This document shows, in pieces, positions 1 to 8,170 of a DNA stretch of 36,670 nucleotides. The notes beneath the pieces are model-generated. The model made no database searches, was not told where the DNA came from, and saw only the letters and a program-made list of their open reading frames with translations. The DNA is taken from positions 1-36,670 of the forward strand of contig NZ_AQGQ01000021.1 of the NCBI RefSeq assembly GCF_000388115.1. The letters are read 5' to 3'. The translations under genes and the position numbers were made by a program. Position 1 is the first letter of the stretch, and each line of letters starts with the position of its first letter. The DNA comes from Aeromonas molluscorum 848 (GTDB taxonomy: Bacteria > Pseudomonadota > Gammaproteobacteria > Enterobacterales > Aeromonadaceae).

Positions 1-40
1 GAGCCTCTGTGGCCGCCACTGTGGTTGTCTCTGTCATCAT

Positions 41-1717
41 CTATTCCACCAGCCAGATCAGGGACTCATAGGGGCGCAGCAGGCAGGATTGCGGCTGAGT
101 CGGGCTATCGGGGTAGTTGCCAAGCAGCAGGCGACCTTCACCGGCTTGCATTCCAGTGGGCAGAGCAAAGTCGACGGCCTCGCCGTAGAAGTTGCTCACT
201 ATCAACAAGGTCTGTCCCTGCCATTGGCGGCGATAGGCCCAGATCCGTTGATGGCCCGGTAACTGCTCCTGATAGTCCCCCTGGGTGAAGATGGGATGTG
301 CCTTGCGAAGTCGTACCAGATCCCGGTAGTGCCAGAAGACGGAGTCAGCATCGGCCAGCGCGGCTTCGGCGTTGATCGCGGTGTAGTTGGCTGCGGGCTT
401 GAGCCAGGGCGTGCCTTTGGTAAAACCGGCGTTGGGGGCGGTACTCCACTGCATGGGGGTACGGGAGTTGTCTCGCGACTTGGCCCCCAGAATGGCGAGG
501 ATTTCAGCTTCAGGTACGCCTTCGGCACGTTTGATGGCGAAGATGTTGTTGCTCTCCACATCCTGGTAGTCATGGATGCTGTCATAACCGGGGTTGGTCA
601 TGCCGATCTCCTCCCCCTGATAGATGTAGGGGGTACCCTGCAGCCCGTGCAAGGTGCTGGCCAGCATCTTGGCTGCCACCACCCGGTACTCGCCCTCATC
701 CCCGAAGCGGGAGACGATGCGCGGCTGATCGTGGTTGCACCAGAACAGCGCCGACCAGCCCTTGCCGTGCATGCCGCTCTGCCAGTGGTTGAAGATGCGC
801 TTCAGTTCGAGGAAGTCGAACGGCGCTTTCGTCCACTTGTCGCCATTGGGGTAATCCACCTTCAGATGGTGGAAGTTGAATACCATGGAGAGTTCGGAGC
901 CATCCAGCGCGCCGTAGCGCTGGCAGTGCTCCAGGGAGGTCGAAGACATCTCGCCCACCGTCATGGCTCCGACCGGGGCGAATACGTCGCGGCTCACGTC
1001 CTGCAGGAATTCGTGGATACGCGGCCCGTCGGTGTAGAAGCGGCGGCCATCCCCCACCTCGTCGTTCGGGAAGCGCTGATCCTTGGAGATGAGGTTGATG
1101 ACGTCGAGGCGAAAACCATCGACCCCCTTCTGTGCCCAGAAGTGGATGACCTTCTTCACCTCGGCGCGCACGGCCGGGTTCTCCCAATTGAGATCCGCCT
1201 GCTCGCGGGCAAACAGGTGCAGATAGTACTGGTTTGTGGCCGCATCCAGCTCCCAGGCGCTGCCGCCAAACTTGGACTGCCAGTTGTTGGGCACGCCGCC
1301 ATCCACCGGATCCTGCCAGATGTAGTAGTCGCGGTAGGGGCTGTTTTTATCCCCCAGCGCCGATTTGAACCAGACATGTTCGGTGGAGGTGTGGTTCACC
1401 ACTATGTCCATCACGATGCGAATGTCGCGCGCGTGGGCGGCGGCCAGCAGCGCCTCGAAATCACTCATGGTACCGTAGGCCGGGTCAATATTCAGGTAGT
1501 CGGCGATGTCATAGCCGTTGTCCACCTGGGGGGAAACATAGACAGGAGTCAGCCAGAGGGCGTCGACGCCGAGGATTTTGAGATAGTCGAGGCGGGCCAT
1601 GATCCCCTTGAGATCGCCGGTGCCACGGGCACCCGAGTCCTGAAAGCTTTTGGGGTAGATCTGGTAAATCACGGCACTCTGCCACCAGGGAGTCTGTTTC
1701 ATGGTCGTATCGCTCAT
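41..1717 (-). CDS. treC: Trehalose-6-phosphate hydrolase (alpha,alpha-phosphotrehalase)
   Basis: Cytoplasmic GH13 enzyme that splits trehalose-6-phosphate into glucose and glucose-6-phosphate after PTS import. The 558-residue protein has the GH13 signature blocks: DIVVNHTS near residue 104, the nucleophile Asp205 in GFRLDVINLI, the acid/base Glu256 in VGEMSS, and Asp330 in NHDQPR. Length is normal for TreC. It is the last gene of treB-treC, 77 nt after the treB stop, and a terminator-like hairpin lies in that gap. No strong ribosome binding site precedes the ATG at 1717; the in-frame ATG five codons later is an alternative. The 40 bases downstream to the window edge hold nothing recognisable. 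Family assignment is secure. Confidence 0.95.
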   Translation of the reverse strand: MSDTTMKQTPWWQSAVIYQIYPKSFQDSGARGTGDLKGIMARLDYLKILGVDALWLTPVYVSPQVDNGYDIADYLNIDPAYGTMSDFEALLAAAHARDIRIVMDIVVNHTSTEHVWFKSALGDKNSPYRDYYIWQDPVDGGVPNNWQSKFGGSAWELDAATNQYYLHLFAREQADLNWENPAVRAEVKKVIHFWAQKGVDGFRLDVINLISKDQRFPNDEVGDGRRFYTDGPRIHEFLQDVSRDVFAPVGAMTVGEMSSTSLEHCQRYGALDGSELSMVFNFHHLKVDYPNGDKWTKAPFDFLELKRIFNHWQSGMHGKGWSALFWCNHDQPRIVSRFGDEGEYRVVAAKMLASTLHGLQGTPYIYQGEEIGMTNPGYDSIHDYQDVESNNIFAIKRAEGVPEAEILAILGAKSRDNSRTPMQWSTAPNAGFTKGTPWLKPAANYTAINAEAALADADSVFWHYRDLVRLRKAHPIFTQGDYQEQLPGHQRIWAYRRQWQGQTLLIVSNFYGEAVDFALPTGMQAGEGRLLLGNYPDSPTQPQSCLLRPYESLIWLVE

Positions 1718-1751
1718 CTTGTTGAAACGGGGTTATGGGTAGAACTGGGCC

Positions 1752-1780
1752 AATAAAAAGGGCGGAGCCTGGGCTCCGCC
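1752..1780 (-). terminator. Terminator-like hairpin between treB and treC
   Basis: On the minus strand GGCGGAGCC and GGCTCCGCC form a 9-bp stem around a 2-nt loop (or 8 bp around 4 nt). It is followed directly by CTTTTTATT. It sits inside the operon, so it could partly terminate transcription or stabilise the treB mRNA end, giving less treC than treB. Confidence 0.65.
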
Positions 1781-1794
1781 GTGGTACTTGTCGG

Positions 1795-3225
1795 TCAGGC
1801 AGCGCTCAGTTCCAGCTTGCCAGCCGCCTGCTGGCGTTTGTAAACCAGCATGGTCAGCGCAAGGGGAACCACGATGGCTACCAGCATGGCGATGGAGTAG
1901 ATACCCCAGAACTCTGGTTTGATGGTGAGGATACCTGGCAGGCCACCCACCCCGATGCCGTTTGACATGACATGGGCGAAGCCACAGATGAGGGCCGCAC
2001 AGCTTGAGCCCACCATGGCGCACAGCATGGGGAACTTGTACTTGAGGTTGATACCGTACATGGCCGGCTCGGTCACTCCCAGATAAGCCGAGATGGCGGC
2101 GGGCACCGAGATTTCCCGCTCGTTCTCCTTGCGGCTGATCAGGATGATGCCCACCACTGCGGATGCCTGGGCGATATTGGACAGCGCGATCAGCGGCCAG
2201 ATGGGGGTACCACCAATGTCCTTCATCAACTGCAGGTCCACGGCATTGGTGGTGTGATGGATGCCGGTGATGACCAGAGGCGCGTAGAAGAAACCGAAGA
2301 TGGCAGAGCCAATGGGGGCGAAATCGCCGGTCATGGCGGCTCTGGCAGCATAACCCACGCCTTCACCTATCCAGCGGCCAAAGGGGCCTATCAGGGTGTG
2401 AGCCAGGATGACGGTCACTATGAGAGCAACAAACGGCACTATGACCATGTAGAGATAGGCCGGGATGATGCGTCTGAGATTGGTCTCGAGCCAGGCCAGT
2501 ACCACACCCGCGAGGATGGAGGGAATAACCTGGGCCTGGTAGCCCACCTTCTGGATGGTAAAGATCCCGAAGTCCCATACATCGGGTATCGCGGCGCCGA
2601 TGCCATAGGCATTCATCAACTGCGGCGATACCAGGGTGATCCCCAATACTATCCCAAGGATCTCTGAGCCCCCCATCTTTTTCACGGTAGACCAGCAGAC
2701 GCCGACCGGCAGGAAGTGGAAGATGGCCTCGCCAATTAACCAAAGGAAGGAGTGAACCCCTGCCCAGAATTGGCTGATTTCGACGAGGGTATGGGTACCA
2801 TCATCGAACATCTTGATGTCGCCGATGACGTTACGGAAACCCAGGATCAGACCGCCGGTGATGATGGCGGGCAGCAGGGGCACGAAGATCTCCGCCATAT
2901 GGGAGATGGCGCGTTCCAGCGGATTCATGTTGTGGCGGGCGGCCTGCTTGGCGGCATCCTTGCTGCCGCCGCTGACCCCGATCTCCTCGGTGAGCGCCTT
3001 GTACCACTGGTCCACCTCGTTGCCGATGACCACCTGGAACTGGCCAGCGTTGGTGAAGCACCCCTTGACGGCGGGGATGGTTTCGATGGCCTTGATATCC
3101 GCCTTGGCCGGATCGGCCAGCACGAATCTCAATCGGGTCAGACAATGACTGACAGTGGTGATGTTCTCTTTGCCGCCAATCCGTTCGATCAGCTGCGCCA
3201 GATGCTGTGTGTTGACTTTTGACAT
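1795..3225 (-). CDS. treB: PTS trehalose-specific EIIBC component
   Basis: Inner-membrane phosphotransferase permease that imports trehalose and phosphorylates it to trehalose-6-phosphate. The N-terminal EIIB domain (about residues 1-85) carries the phosphorylated cysteine, Cys28, in the SHCLTRLRF motif. The rest is a polytopic EIIC domain with the typical GVTEPAMYG substrate-site motif near the C-terminal half. No EIIA domain is fused, as in E. coli TreB, which borrows the glucose EIIA. At 476 residues it matches the family. It is upstream of treC and downstream of treR on the same strand, with operator-like palindromes just before it. Confidence 0.95.
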   Translation of the reverse strand: MSKVNTQHLAQLIERIGGKENITTVSHCLTRLRFVLADPAKADIKAIETIPAVKGCFTNAGQFQVVIGNEVDQWYKALTEEIGVSGGSKDAAKQAARHNMNPLERAISHMAEIFVPLLPAIITGGLILGFRNVIGDIKMFDDGTHTLVEISQFWAGVHSFLWLIGEAIFHFLPVGVCWSTVKKMGGSEILGIVLGITLVSPQLMNAYGIGAAIPDVWDFGIFTIQKVGYQAQVIPSILAGVVLAWLETNLRRIIPAYLYMVIVPFVALIVTVILAHTLIGPFGRWIGEGVGYAARAAMTGDFAPIGSAIFGFFYAPLVITGIHHTTNAVDLQLMKDIGGTPIWPLIALSNIAQASAVVGIILISRKENEREISVPAAISAYLGVTEPAMYGINLKYKFPMLCAMVGSSCAALICGFAHVMSNGIGVGGLPGILTIKPEFWGIYSIAMLVAIVVPLALTMLVYKRQQAAGKLELSAA

Positions 3226-3294
3226 GAGCCTTCCCTCTGTGACTCGATGAATAATGGTCGTTTTTTTGCTGGCTAGCCAATGACCGCCTGCTTA

Positions 3295-3310
3295 TTGGTA
3301 TCGTTCCCAA
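3295..3310. promoter_or_regulatory. Imperfect TreR-like operator
   Basis: TTGGTATCGTTCCCAA keeps one perfect GTTCCCAA half-site of the palindrome at 3342-3355 and a degenerate other half. It lies about 70 bp upstream of the treB start, where a LacI-family repressor would act. Assignment to TreR is inferred from position and similarity to the second site. Confidence 0.5.
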
Positions 3311-3341
3311 CCAGCATGAATCCAGTCGTGCTCTTCGGCAA

Positions 3342-3355
3342 TGGGAACGTTCCCA
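3342..3355. promoter_or_regulatory. TreR operator (perfect palindrome)
   Basis: TGGGAACGTTCCCA is a perfect 14-bp palindrome with the central CG typical of LacI-family operators. It resembles the GGGAACGTTCCC type reported for TreR. It is between treR and treB, so it should control treBC. Confidence 0.75.
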
Positions 3356-3358
3356 ATT

Positions 3359-3374
3359 CGTGGCAATGGTCACA
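3359..3374. promoter_or_regulatory. CRP-like site upstream of treB
   Basis: CGTGGCAATGGTCACA matches the CRP pattern TGTGA-N6-TCACA with one perfect half (TCACA) and GTG kept in the other. It lies upstream of the TreR-like operators relative to treB, fitting catabolite activation of a PTS sugar operon. Confidence 0.45.
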
Positions 3375-3412
3375 AAAAGCGCAAAACGCCGAGGTTCAGG
3401 AGGAAAGATAGA

Positions 3413-4360
3413 CTACAGGGGCTGACAGGGGGCTATGGTGGCCTTCGGCGCCTTGGCCTCTTCTATCTGACCGAGCAACTGCCTGGCGGCCAGGATACCG
3501 GCATCTTTGTAGCCAAAATCCAGACTGAGGGCGTTGGCAAACAGGAAGGTGAGCATGGGATTGCTGCCCAGGCCACTGACCAGAACATCGGTGCGTCCCT
3601 GTTCTTGCAGGTACTTGGCTGCGCCTATGGCCAGGGTGTCACTGGCGCAGACCAGGGCCTGGGTCGCCGGGGTGAGCAAGTTGGCGGCGAGTCGGTAGCC
3701 GCTTTGCAAGCTGAGATCGCCAAGGGCGGCATTGGGGCTGCGCCCTTGCTCCTTGCAGTAATCGAGATAAGCCTGATGGCGGCGCAGACCCGTGGTGAGA
3801 TCCGTGCGTTCGACACCCAGATAGGCCACTTCATCAATGCCGCGCTCCTTGAGGTGCGCCAGCACGGCCCGCACCGCCCCCTCGTCATCGTAACAAACGG
3901 AGGAGAACCCGGGGCGTTCCCGCGCCATCAGCACCAGTTTGTCGGTCAGCGGCGCCATGGTGTCATAGTCGAGATCGTTGAAGGCAAACAGGATAATGCC
4001 GTCTACCCCGCGCCGGGACAGCACCGCCAGATGTTCGCTCACCTTGGCCGGGGAGAACTTGCTCTCCATCAGCACCGCGTCGTAGCCGCAGGCATAGAAG
4101 GTTTCAAGCATGCCGCGCACTGCCTGGTTCTCCGAGCTGGAATCGAGTCGGGATACCACTATGCCTATCACTCGTTGGCTCTGACTGCGCATGGCGCGAG
4201 CCGATTTGCTCGGCACGAAGCTGTGCTGGGCTATCACCGCTTCGACCCTGGCCCGGGTCTCGGGGTTGACCTTGGGATCCTGATTGAGCACCCGGGAGAC
4301 GGTCGATTTACCGACCCCACTGAGGCTGGCTATATCTAGGATGGTCAGTTTCTTTTCCAT
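3413..4360 (-). CDS. treR: Trehalose operon repressor, LacI family
   Basis: DNA-binding repressor of the trehalose genes; in the E. coli family trehalose-6-phosphate is the inducer. An N-terminal LacI-type helix-turn-helix (TILDIASLSGVGKSTVSRVLN, the first part of the protein) is followed by a periplasmic-binding-protein-like sensor domain. The start is placed at the ATG at 4360 so that the protein begins with MEKKLT, which fits the LacI family. An ATG 12 codons upstream gives an unlikely extension. It is transcribed in the same direction as treBC, with 187 nt of operator-bearing DNA between them. Confidence 0.92.
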   Translation of the reverse strand: MEKKLTILDIASLSGVGKSTVSRVLNQDPKVNPETRARVEAVIAQHSFVPSKSARAMRSQSQRVIGIVVSRLDSSSENQAVRGMLETFYACGYDAVLMESKFSPAKVSEHLAVLSRRGVDGIILFAFNDLDYDTMAPLTDKLVLMARERPGFSSVCYDDEGAVRAVLAHLKERGIDEVAYLGVERTDLTTGLRRHQAYLDYCKEQGRSPNAALGDLSLQSGYRLAANLLTPATQALVCASDTLAIGAAKYLQEQGRTDVLVSGLGSNPMLTFLFANALSLDFGYKDAGILAARQLLGQIEEAKAPKATIAPCQPL

Positions 4361-4498
4361 GTGAGATCCGTGGCAGGGGAGCAGGGCAGACGACAAAGTG
4401 CAGACATTGTTGTGATTAAGACCTGTGAATACAAGTCCATGGCGCTAGAATGGCTGCTCCGCCCATGAGGGCGCCCTCTGTTGCGCAGGACGAGCACC

Positions 4499-5450
4499 AT
4501 GGATTTGATCACCAGTCTCAACTTCTCACTCTCCATCACTGGCCCCATTTGCGTGGTGCTGATCCTCGGGATAGTGCTCAAGCGCTTCGGCCTCTTGCCG
4601 GACAGCTTCGTTGAGTCCGCCTCCCGTCTGGTGTTCCAAGTCACCCTGCCTGCCCTGCTATTCCTCAGTATGGTGCGCACCGACTTTTCAACCATGCCAA
4701 GCCCCTGGCTCATCCTCTACGGTTTGCTCGGTACCTTGGCCGGTTTCCTGGTGCTGGAAGTATTGGCCTCCCGCTTCATTCCCGAGCAACGTCAGCGCGG
4801 CATCTTCGTACAGGGCAGCTTTCGCGGCAACATGGGTATCATGGGGCTGGCCTATGTGCAGAACGCCTACGGCCCACAGGGGATAGGCGCCGCTGCCCTG
4901 CTGGTGGGCTCGGTCACAGTGCTCTACAACATCCTGGCGGTGATCACCCTCACCCGCAGTCTGGGGGGAGGGAAAGGGATCAAGCCCATCTTGAGGGGGA
5001 TAGTCAGAAACCCTCTCATCATCGCCATACTGGCTGCCTTGCCGTTCGGCCTGCTTGGCATAGAGCTCCCGCAGCTGGTGATCACCACGGGCAGCTATTT
5101 TGCCAACATGACACTGCCGCTGGCCCTGCTTTGTACCGGCGCCAGCCTCAACCTCAATGCCCTGCGCGGCGGCGCCATGCTGACCGGCTGGGCCACCGTC
5201 AACCGTCTGTTCTGCATTCCCGTGCTGCTGGTGCTGGGGGCCTGGGCGCTCGGCTTCAGCACCCAGGCCCTCGGCATCCTCTTCCTGATCAGCTCCACCC
5301 CCACAGCGGCCGCCAGCTACGTGATGACCCGCGCCATGGGGGGCGGACAGCGCCTTGGCGGCCAACATCATCGCGACCACCACCCTGGGTTCGCTGGTCA
5401 CCACCAGCCTGGGGGCGGCCCTGATGAACTATCTGGGGTTGATGGGATAG
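4499..5450 (+). pseudogene. AEC-family (auxin efflux carrier-like) transporter, frameshifted near the 3' end
   Basis: Integral membrane transporter of the AEC/YfdV-like family; substrate unknown. From ATG 4499 (AGGA 8 nt upstream) the reading frame encodes hydrophobic segments up to a run of six G at 5338-5343. There the frame leaves a membrane-protein pattern and enters a low-complexity His/Pro/Gly-rich tail. Removing one G restores an in-frame ending (ALAANIIATTTLG, then LVTTSLGAALMNYLG) with a stop at 5448-5450. That gives about 316 residues, the usual AEC length. Without correction the frame runs to 5503. Either a real inactivating or phase-variable change in the C-terminal helix, or a one-base sequence error. 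Divergent from treR. Confidence 0.8.
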
Positions 5451-5574
5451 CCAAACACTCGGCGTACTGTTGTCAGCATCGCCACCCCCCGGCTCGTTGG
5501 TGAGCACTAGCCTGAGTGTCGATGACCGGCGCCGGGTCTGTGGGTAAGCCGGGCAATGGAGGCTAACGCAGTGC

Positions 5575-5605
5575 TTGACCTTGCCCTGGCTGACAACGTT
5601 AGGCT
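5575..5605 (+). promoter_or_regulatory. MerR/CueR-type promoter for the HMA protein
   Basis: A -35 box TTGACC at 5575 and a -10-like TAGGCT at 5600 are separated by 19 bp, the long spacing typical of MerR-family targets. The spacer holds a dyad, ACCTTGCC then GACAACGT, which matches 6 of 8 positions. It closely resembles the layout of the E. coli copA promoter. CueR control by copper is inferred. Confidence 0.6.
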
Positions 5606-5634
5606 GAAGAAACACCCACAAGAGGAGGCTCAAC

Positions 5635-5829
5635 ATGACTATCGAACTGACCCTATCCGGCATGTCCTGCGGTGGCTGCGCCGCCAGCTTGCAAAAAGCC
5701 CTGCTGGCCCAGCCGGCGGTGACCTCAGCGAAGGTAGATTTCGCCAGCAATCAAGCCGTCATCGAGAGCGAACTGAGCAAAGCGGAGCTGATCGCCCTGA
5801 TTGAGGCACAAGGATTTGGTGCGAGTTAA
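5635..5829 (+). CDS. Small heavy-metal-associated (HMA) domain protein, CopZ-like copper chaperone
   Basis: A 64-residue single HMA domain with the metal-binding motif GMSCGGC at residues 9-15; the two cysteines bind Cu(I). The beta-alpha-beta-beta-alpha-beta pattern fills the whole protein. It probably buffers or delivers cytoplasmic copper to a P-type ATPase that is not in this window. A strong ribosome binding site (AGAGGAGG) precedes the ATG. The gene stands alone with its own MerR-type promoter. The metal is not proven: mercury (MerP-like) is less likely because there is no signal peptide. Confidence 0.88.
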   Translation: MTIELTLSGMSCGGCAASLQKALLAQPAVTSAKVDFASNQAVIESELSKAELIALIEAQGFGAS

Positions 5830-5883
5830 ATTATCTAAATAGAGGTATAAAACAGGTTAAAATTCTGTATCCAGCTGTTTTTT

Positions 5884-5899
5884 GGTGAGAGACATCACA
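5884..5899. promoter_or_regulatory. CRP-like site upstream of ansB
   Basis: GGTGAGAGACATCACA has both half-sites (GGTGA and TCACA) at the 6-nt CRP spacing, matching TGTGA-N6-TCACA at 9 of 10 positions. It lies 61 bp before the ansB start. Enterobacterial ansB genes are CRP-activated, so this is a likely activator site. Confidence 0.65.
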
Positions 5900-5959
5900 A
5901 ACGACGGCAACAGAAAGCGCAAACTTGCTGCACTTTTTTCATCCAGAAGGATTTGCAGC

Positions 5960-7018
5960 ATGACTCACCCTCTTCGCAAGACCCTGCTCGCCGCCGTCGT
6001 TGGCCTGACGCTATCCCCCCTGGCCATGGCCTTGCCCCATATAGAAATCCTGGCGACCGGTGGCACCATAGCCGGTGCCGGGCAGTCCGCCACCCAATCC
6101 AACTATGAAGCGGGCAAGGTGGCCATCGAGACCCTGATCGCCGCCGTGCCCGAGATGAAGAACGTGGCCGAGGTGCAGGGGGAGCAGGTGGTCAAGATCG
6201 GCTCCCAGGACATGAACGACGAGGTGTGGCTCACGCTCGCCAAGCGGGTCAACGAGCTGCTGGCCAAGGATGAGGTGGACGGCATCGTCATCACCCACGG
6301 CACCGACACCATGGAAGAGACCGCCTACTTCCTCAACCTCACCGTCAAGAGCGACAAGCCAGTAGTGCTGGTGGGTGCCATGCGCCCCTCCACCGCCATG
6401 AGTGCCGATGGCCCGCTGAATCTGTATAACGCCGTGGTCACCGCCTCCGATCCCAGCTCCAAGGGGCGTGGTGTCATGGTCGCCATGAACGATACCGTGC
6501 TGGACGCCCGGGACGTCATCAAGACCAACACCACAGGGGTGCAGACCTTCGCCGCCCCCAACTTCGGCCCGCTGGGTTACATCCACAACGGCAAGATCGA
6601 CTACCAGCGCAGCCCGGCCCGCCTGCACACCAGCAAGACCCCGTTCGATGTGAGCAAGCTCGACAAGCTGCCGCAGGTGGGCATCGTCTACAGCTATGTC
6701 AACGCCACCGATCTGCCGGCCAAGGCCATGGTGGATGCCAAGTTTGACGGCATCGTCAGCGCCGGGGTGGGCAACGGCAACCTCTATCACAGCCTGTTCG
6801 ACACCCTGGCCAAGGCGAGCAAGGACGGCATCCGTGTGGTGCGCTCCGCCCGCGTGCCGACCGGCGCCACCACCCTGGATGCCGAGATCGATGACGCCAA
6901 GTACGGCTTCGTGGCCGCCGGCACCCTGAACCCGCAGAAGGCGCGCATCCTCTTGATGCTCTCCCTGACCCAGAGCAAGGATCCGGCCCAGATCCAGCGC
7001 TGGTTCCAGCAGTTCTGA
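5960..7018 (+). CDS. ansB: Periplasmic L-asparaginase, type II
   Basis: Hydrolyses L-asparagine to aspartate and ammonia in the periplasm. The 352-residue precursor starts with a Sec signal peptide whose cleavage is predicted after residue 24 (LAMA, then LPHIEI). The mature enzyme shows ATGGTIAG (nucleophile Thr36) and HGTDTMEET (second catalytic threonine with Asp and the later lysine), both diagnostic of the family. The start at 5960 has AGAAGGA 8 nt upstream. A longer frame from 5882 would run over the CRP-like site and destroy the signal peptide, so it is rejected. A strong bidirectional terminator follows. Monocistronic. Confidence 0.95.
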   Translation: MTHPLRKTLLAAVVGLTLSPLAMALPHIEILATGGTIAGAGQSATQSNYEAGKVAIETLIAAVPEMKNVAEVQGEQVVKIGSQDMNDEVWLTLAKRVNELLAKDEVDGIVITHGTDTMEETAYFLNLTVKSDKPVVLVGAMRPSTAMSADGPLNLYNAVVTASDPSSKGRGVMVAMNDTVLDARDVIKTNTTGVQTFAAPNFGPLGYIHNGKIDYQRSPARLHTSKTPFDVSKLDKLPQVGIVYSYVNATDLPAKAMVDAKFDGIVSAGVGNGNLYHSLFDTLAKASKDGIRVVRSARVPTGATTLDAEIDDAKYGFVAAGTLNPQKARILLMLSLTQSKDPAQIQRWFQQF

Positions 7019-7058
7019 CCTCCTTGCCGGCATCGGCCGGTATGGGGTGATGACAACA

Positions 7059-7087
7059 AAAAGGGCGGGACAAGATCCCGCCCTTTT
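7059..7087. terminator. Bidirectional terminator between ansB and the exchanger gene
   Basis: AAAAGGGCGGGA and its exact complement form a 12-bp stem around the loop CAAGA. A and T runs on either side allow function for both convergent genes. Confidence 0.9.
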
Positions 7088-7108
7088 GCATGTGGTGTGG
7101 CTGGTGCC

Positions 7109-8095
7109 TCAGTTCGCCATCAGCCAGCCGCAGAAACCCAGGTACACCAGTCCTACGCAGGCCAGCCTGCCCGCCGTCATCCGCTCCCGGCTGAAGCCCC
7201 ACCACAGCAGTACCACCGCCAGCAGGGTCACCAGGGAGGAGACCATCATGGTGCTGTCGAGCAACCAGGGGGTGAACAGCAGGCAGAACGCCTTGGGAAT
7301 GGTGCCCTGGATCATCATGGCACCGGAGATGTTGGCCAGCGCCAGCCGATGCTTGCCCTGACGCCCCCAGATCAGCACGTTCATCAGCTCCGGCATCTCG
7401 GTCGCCACCGGGCTCAGCAGCAGGGCCGCCAGCACGGGGGAGAGGCCGAACAGCTCGCCCATGCTCTCCAGCTGATGAACGAACAGCTGGGCCGCCAGCG
7501 CCACCACCACCAGGGCTCCTAGGGTCTGCAGCAGCACCTTGCCAAGCGCTGGGATCCCGGCGCCCGGATCCAGCTTGAGGGGCTCGGGCAAGTCGGCTGC
7601 CTGGCTGTCGGTCTGTCTCAGTTCGCGCCGCACATAGAGCAGATACATCAGCACGAACAGAGGGGCCAGCCAGGTTTTGCCAGTGAAGGCCACCATGCCG
7701 AGGGCCACCGCCACCAGGAAGATAGCGACAAACCAGGCCTGATCCCGGCCAGTCTCGCGCTGCACCTCGCCAGCGATGGCCCTGTGCTCACGGCTCATGC
7801 ACAGCAGCAGGGTCACGCCGACGGTGGCATAGCCTATGGTGGAAAGCACCAGGGGGCCACCGAGGGCGGCCCCTATCCCTATCTGCTGCTGGGCGGGAGC
7901 ATCCCCCATCAGCAGGGCCGTCAGGGTGACTATGCATTCGGGCAGGGCAGTGCCGAGGGCCGCAAGCAGGGAGCCGGTGGCACTCTGGGAGAACTTGAAG
8001 TGATGGCCGGTCCATTCGATGCCGTTGACGAAATATTCGCAGGCCAGGTAGATGGTGACGGCAGAGAGCAGAAATAACAGCAGGGTGATCAACAT
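7109..8095 (-). CDS. CaCA-family cation exchanger, probable Mn2+ exporter
   Basis: A 328-residue membrane protein with two Na+/Ca2+-exchanger repeats. The first repeat has GSLLAALGTALPECIVTLTAL and the second LLLSPVATEMPELMNVLIW; both keep the acidic residue and proline of the alpha-repeat signature. About ten membrane segments can be seen. The start is set at ATG 8095. The frame stays open to 8281, but that part is a yybP-ykoY riboswitch and leader, and its translation is not protein-like. Homology alone says Ca2+/H+ or Na+ exchange. The riboswitch responds to Mn2+ in studied cases, so manganese efflux is the better inference. The ribosome binding site is weak, as expected for a controlled leader. 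Confidence 0.85.
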   Translation of the reverse strand: MLITLLLFLLSAVTIYLACEYFVNGIEWTGHHFKFSQSATGSLLAALGTALPECIVTLTALLMGDAPAQQQIGIGAALGGPLVLSTIGYATVGVTLLLCMSREHRAIAGEVQRETGRDQAWFVAIFLVAVALGMVAFTGKTWLAPLFVLMYLLYVRRELRQTDSQAADLPEPLKLDPGAGIPALGKVLLQTLGALVVVALAAQLFVHQLESMGELFGLSPVLAALLLSPVATEMPELMNVLIWGRQGKHRLALANISGAMMIQGTIPKAFCLLFTPWLLDSTMMVSSLVTLLAVVLLWWGFSRERMTAGRLACVGLVYLGFCGWLMAN

Positions 8096-8110
8096 AATAG
8101 GCAACCGCCA

Positions 8111-8166
8111 GGCGAGCAGAACAACCGATGGACCCGATACGGCTCGCCCGGCTGGCTTGCGTATCG
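8111..8166 (-). promoter_or_regulatory. Alternative hairpins between riboswitch and start codon (expression platform)
   Basis: On the minus strand, CGATACG (8166-8160) can pair with CGTATCG (8141-8135), enclosing GGCGAGC (8148-8142). The same GGCGAGC can instead pair with GCTCGCC (8117-8111), close to the start codon. The two 7-bp helices exclude each other. This is the layout of a riboswitch expression platform controlling access to the translation start. Folding is inferred by eye. Confidence 0.55.
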
Positions 8167-8170
8167 AGGC

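Noticed and set aside
296-1756. Long plus-strand open frame opposite treC
   Set aside because: It is the antisense of a clear GH13 gene. Its translation has no recognisable motif and is rich in residues expected from the reverse of GC-rich codons.
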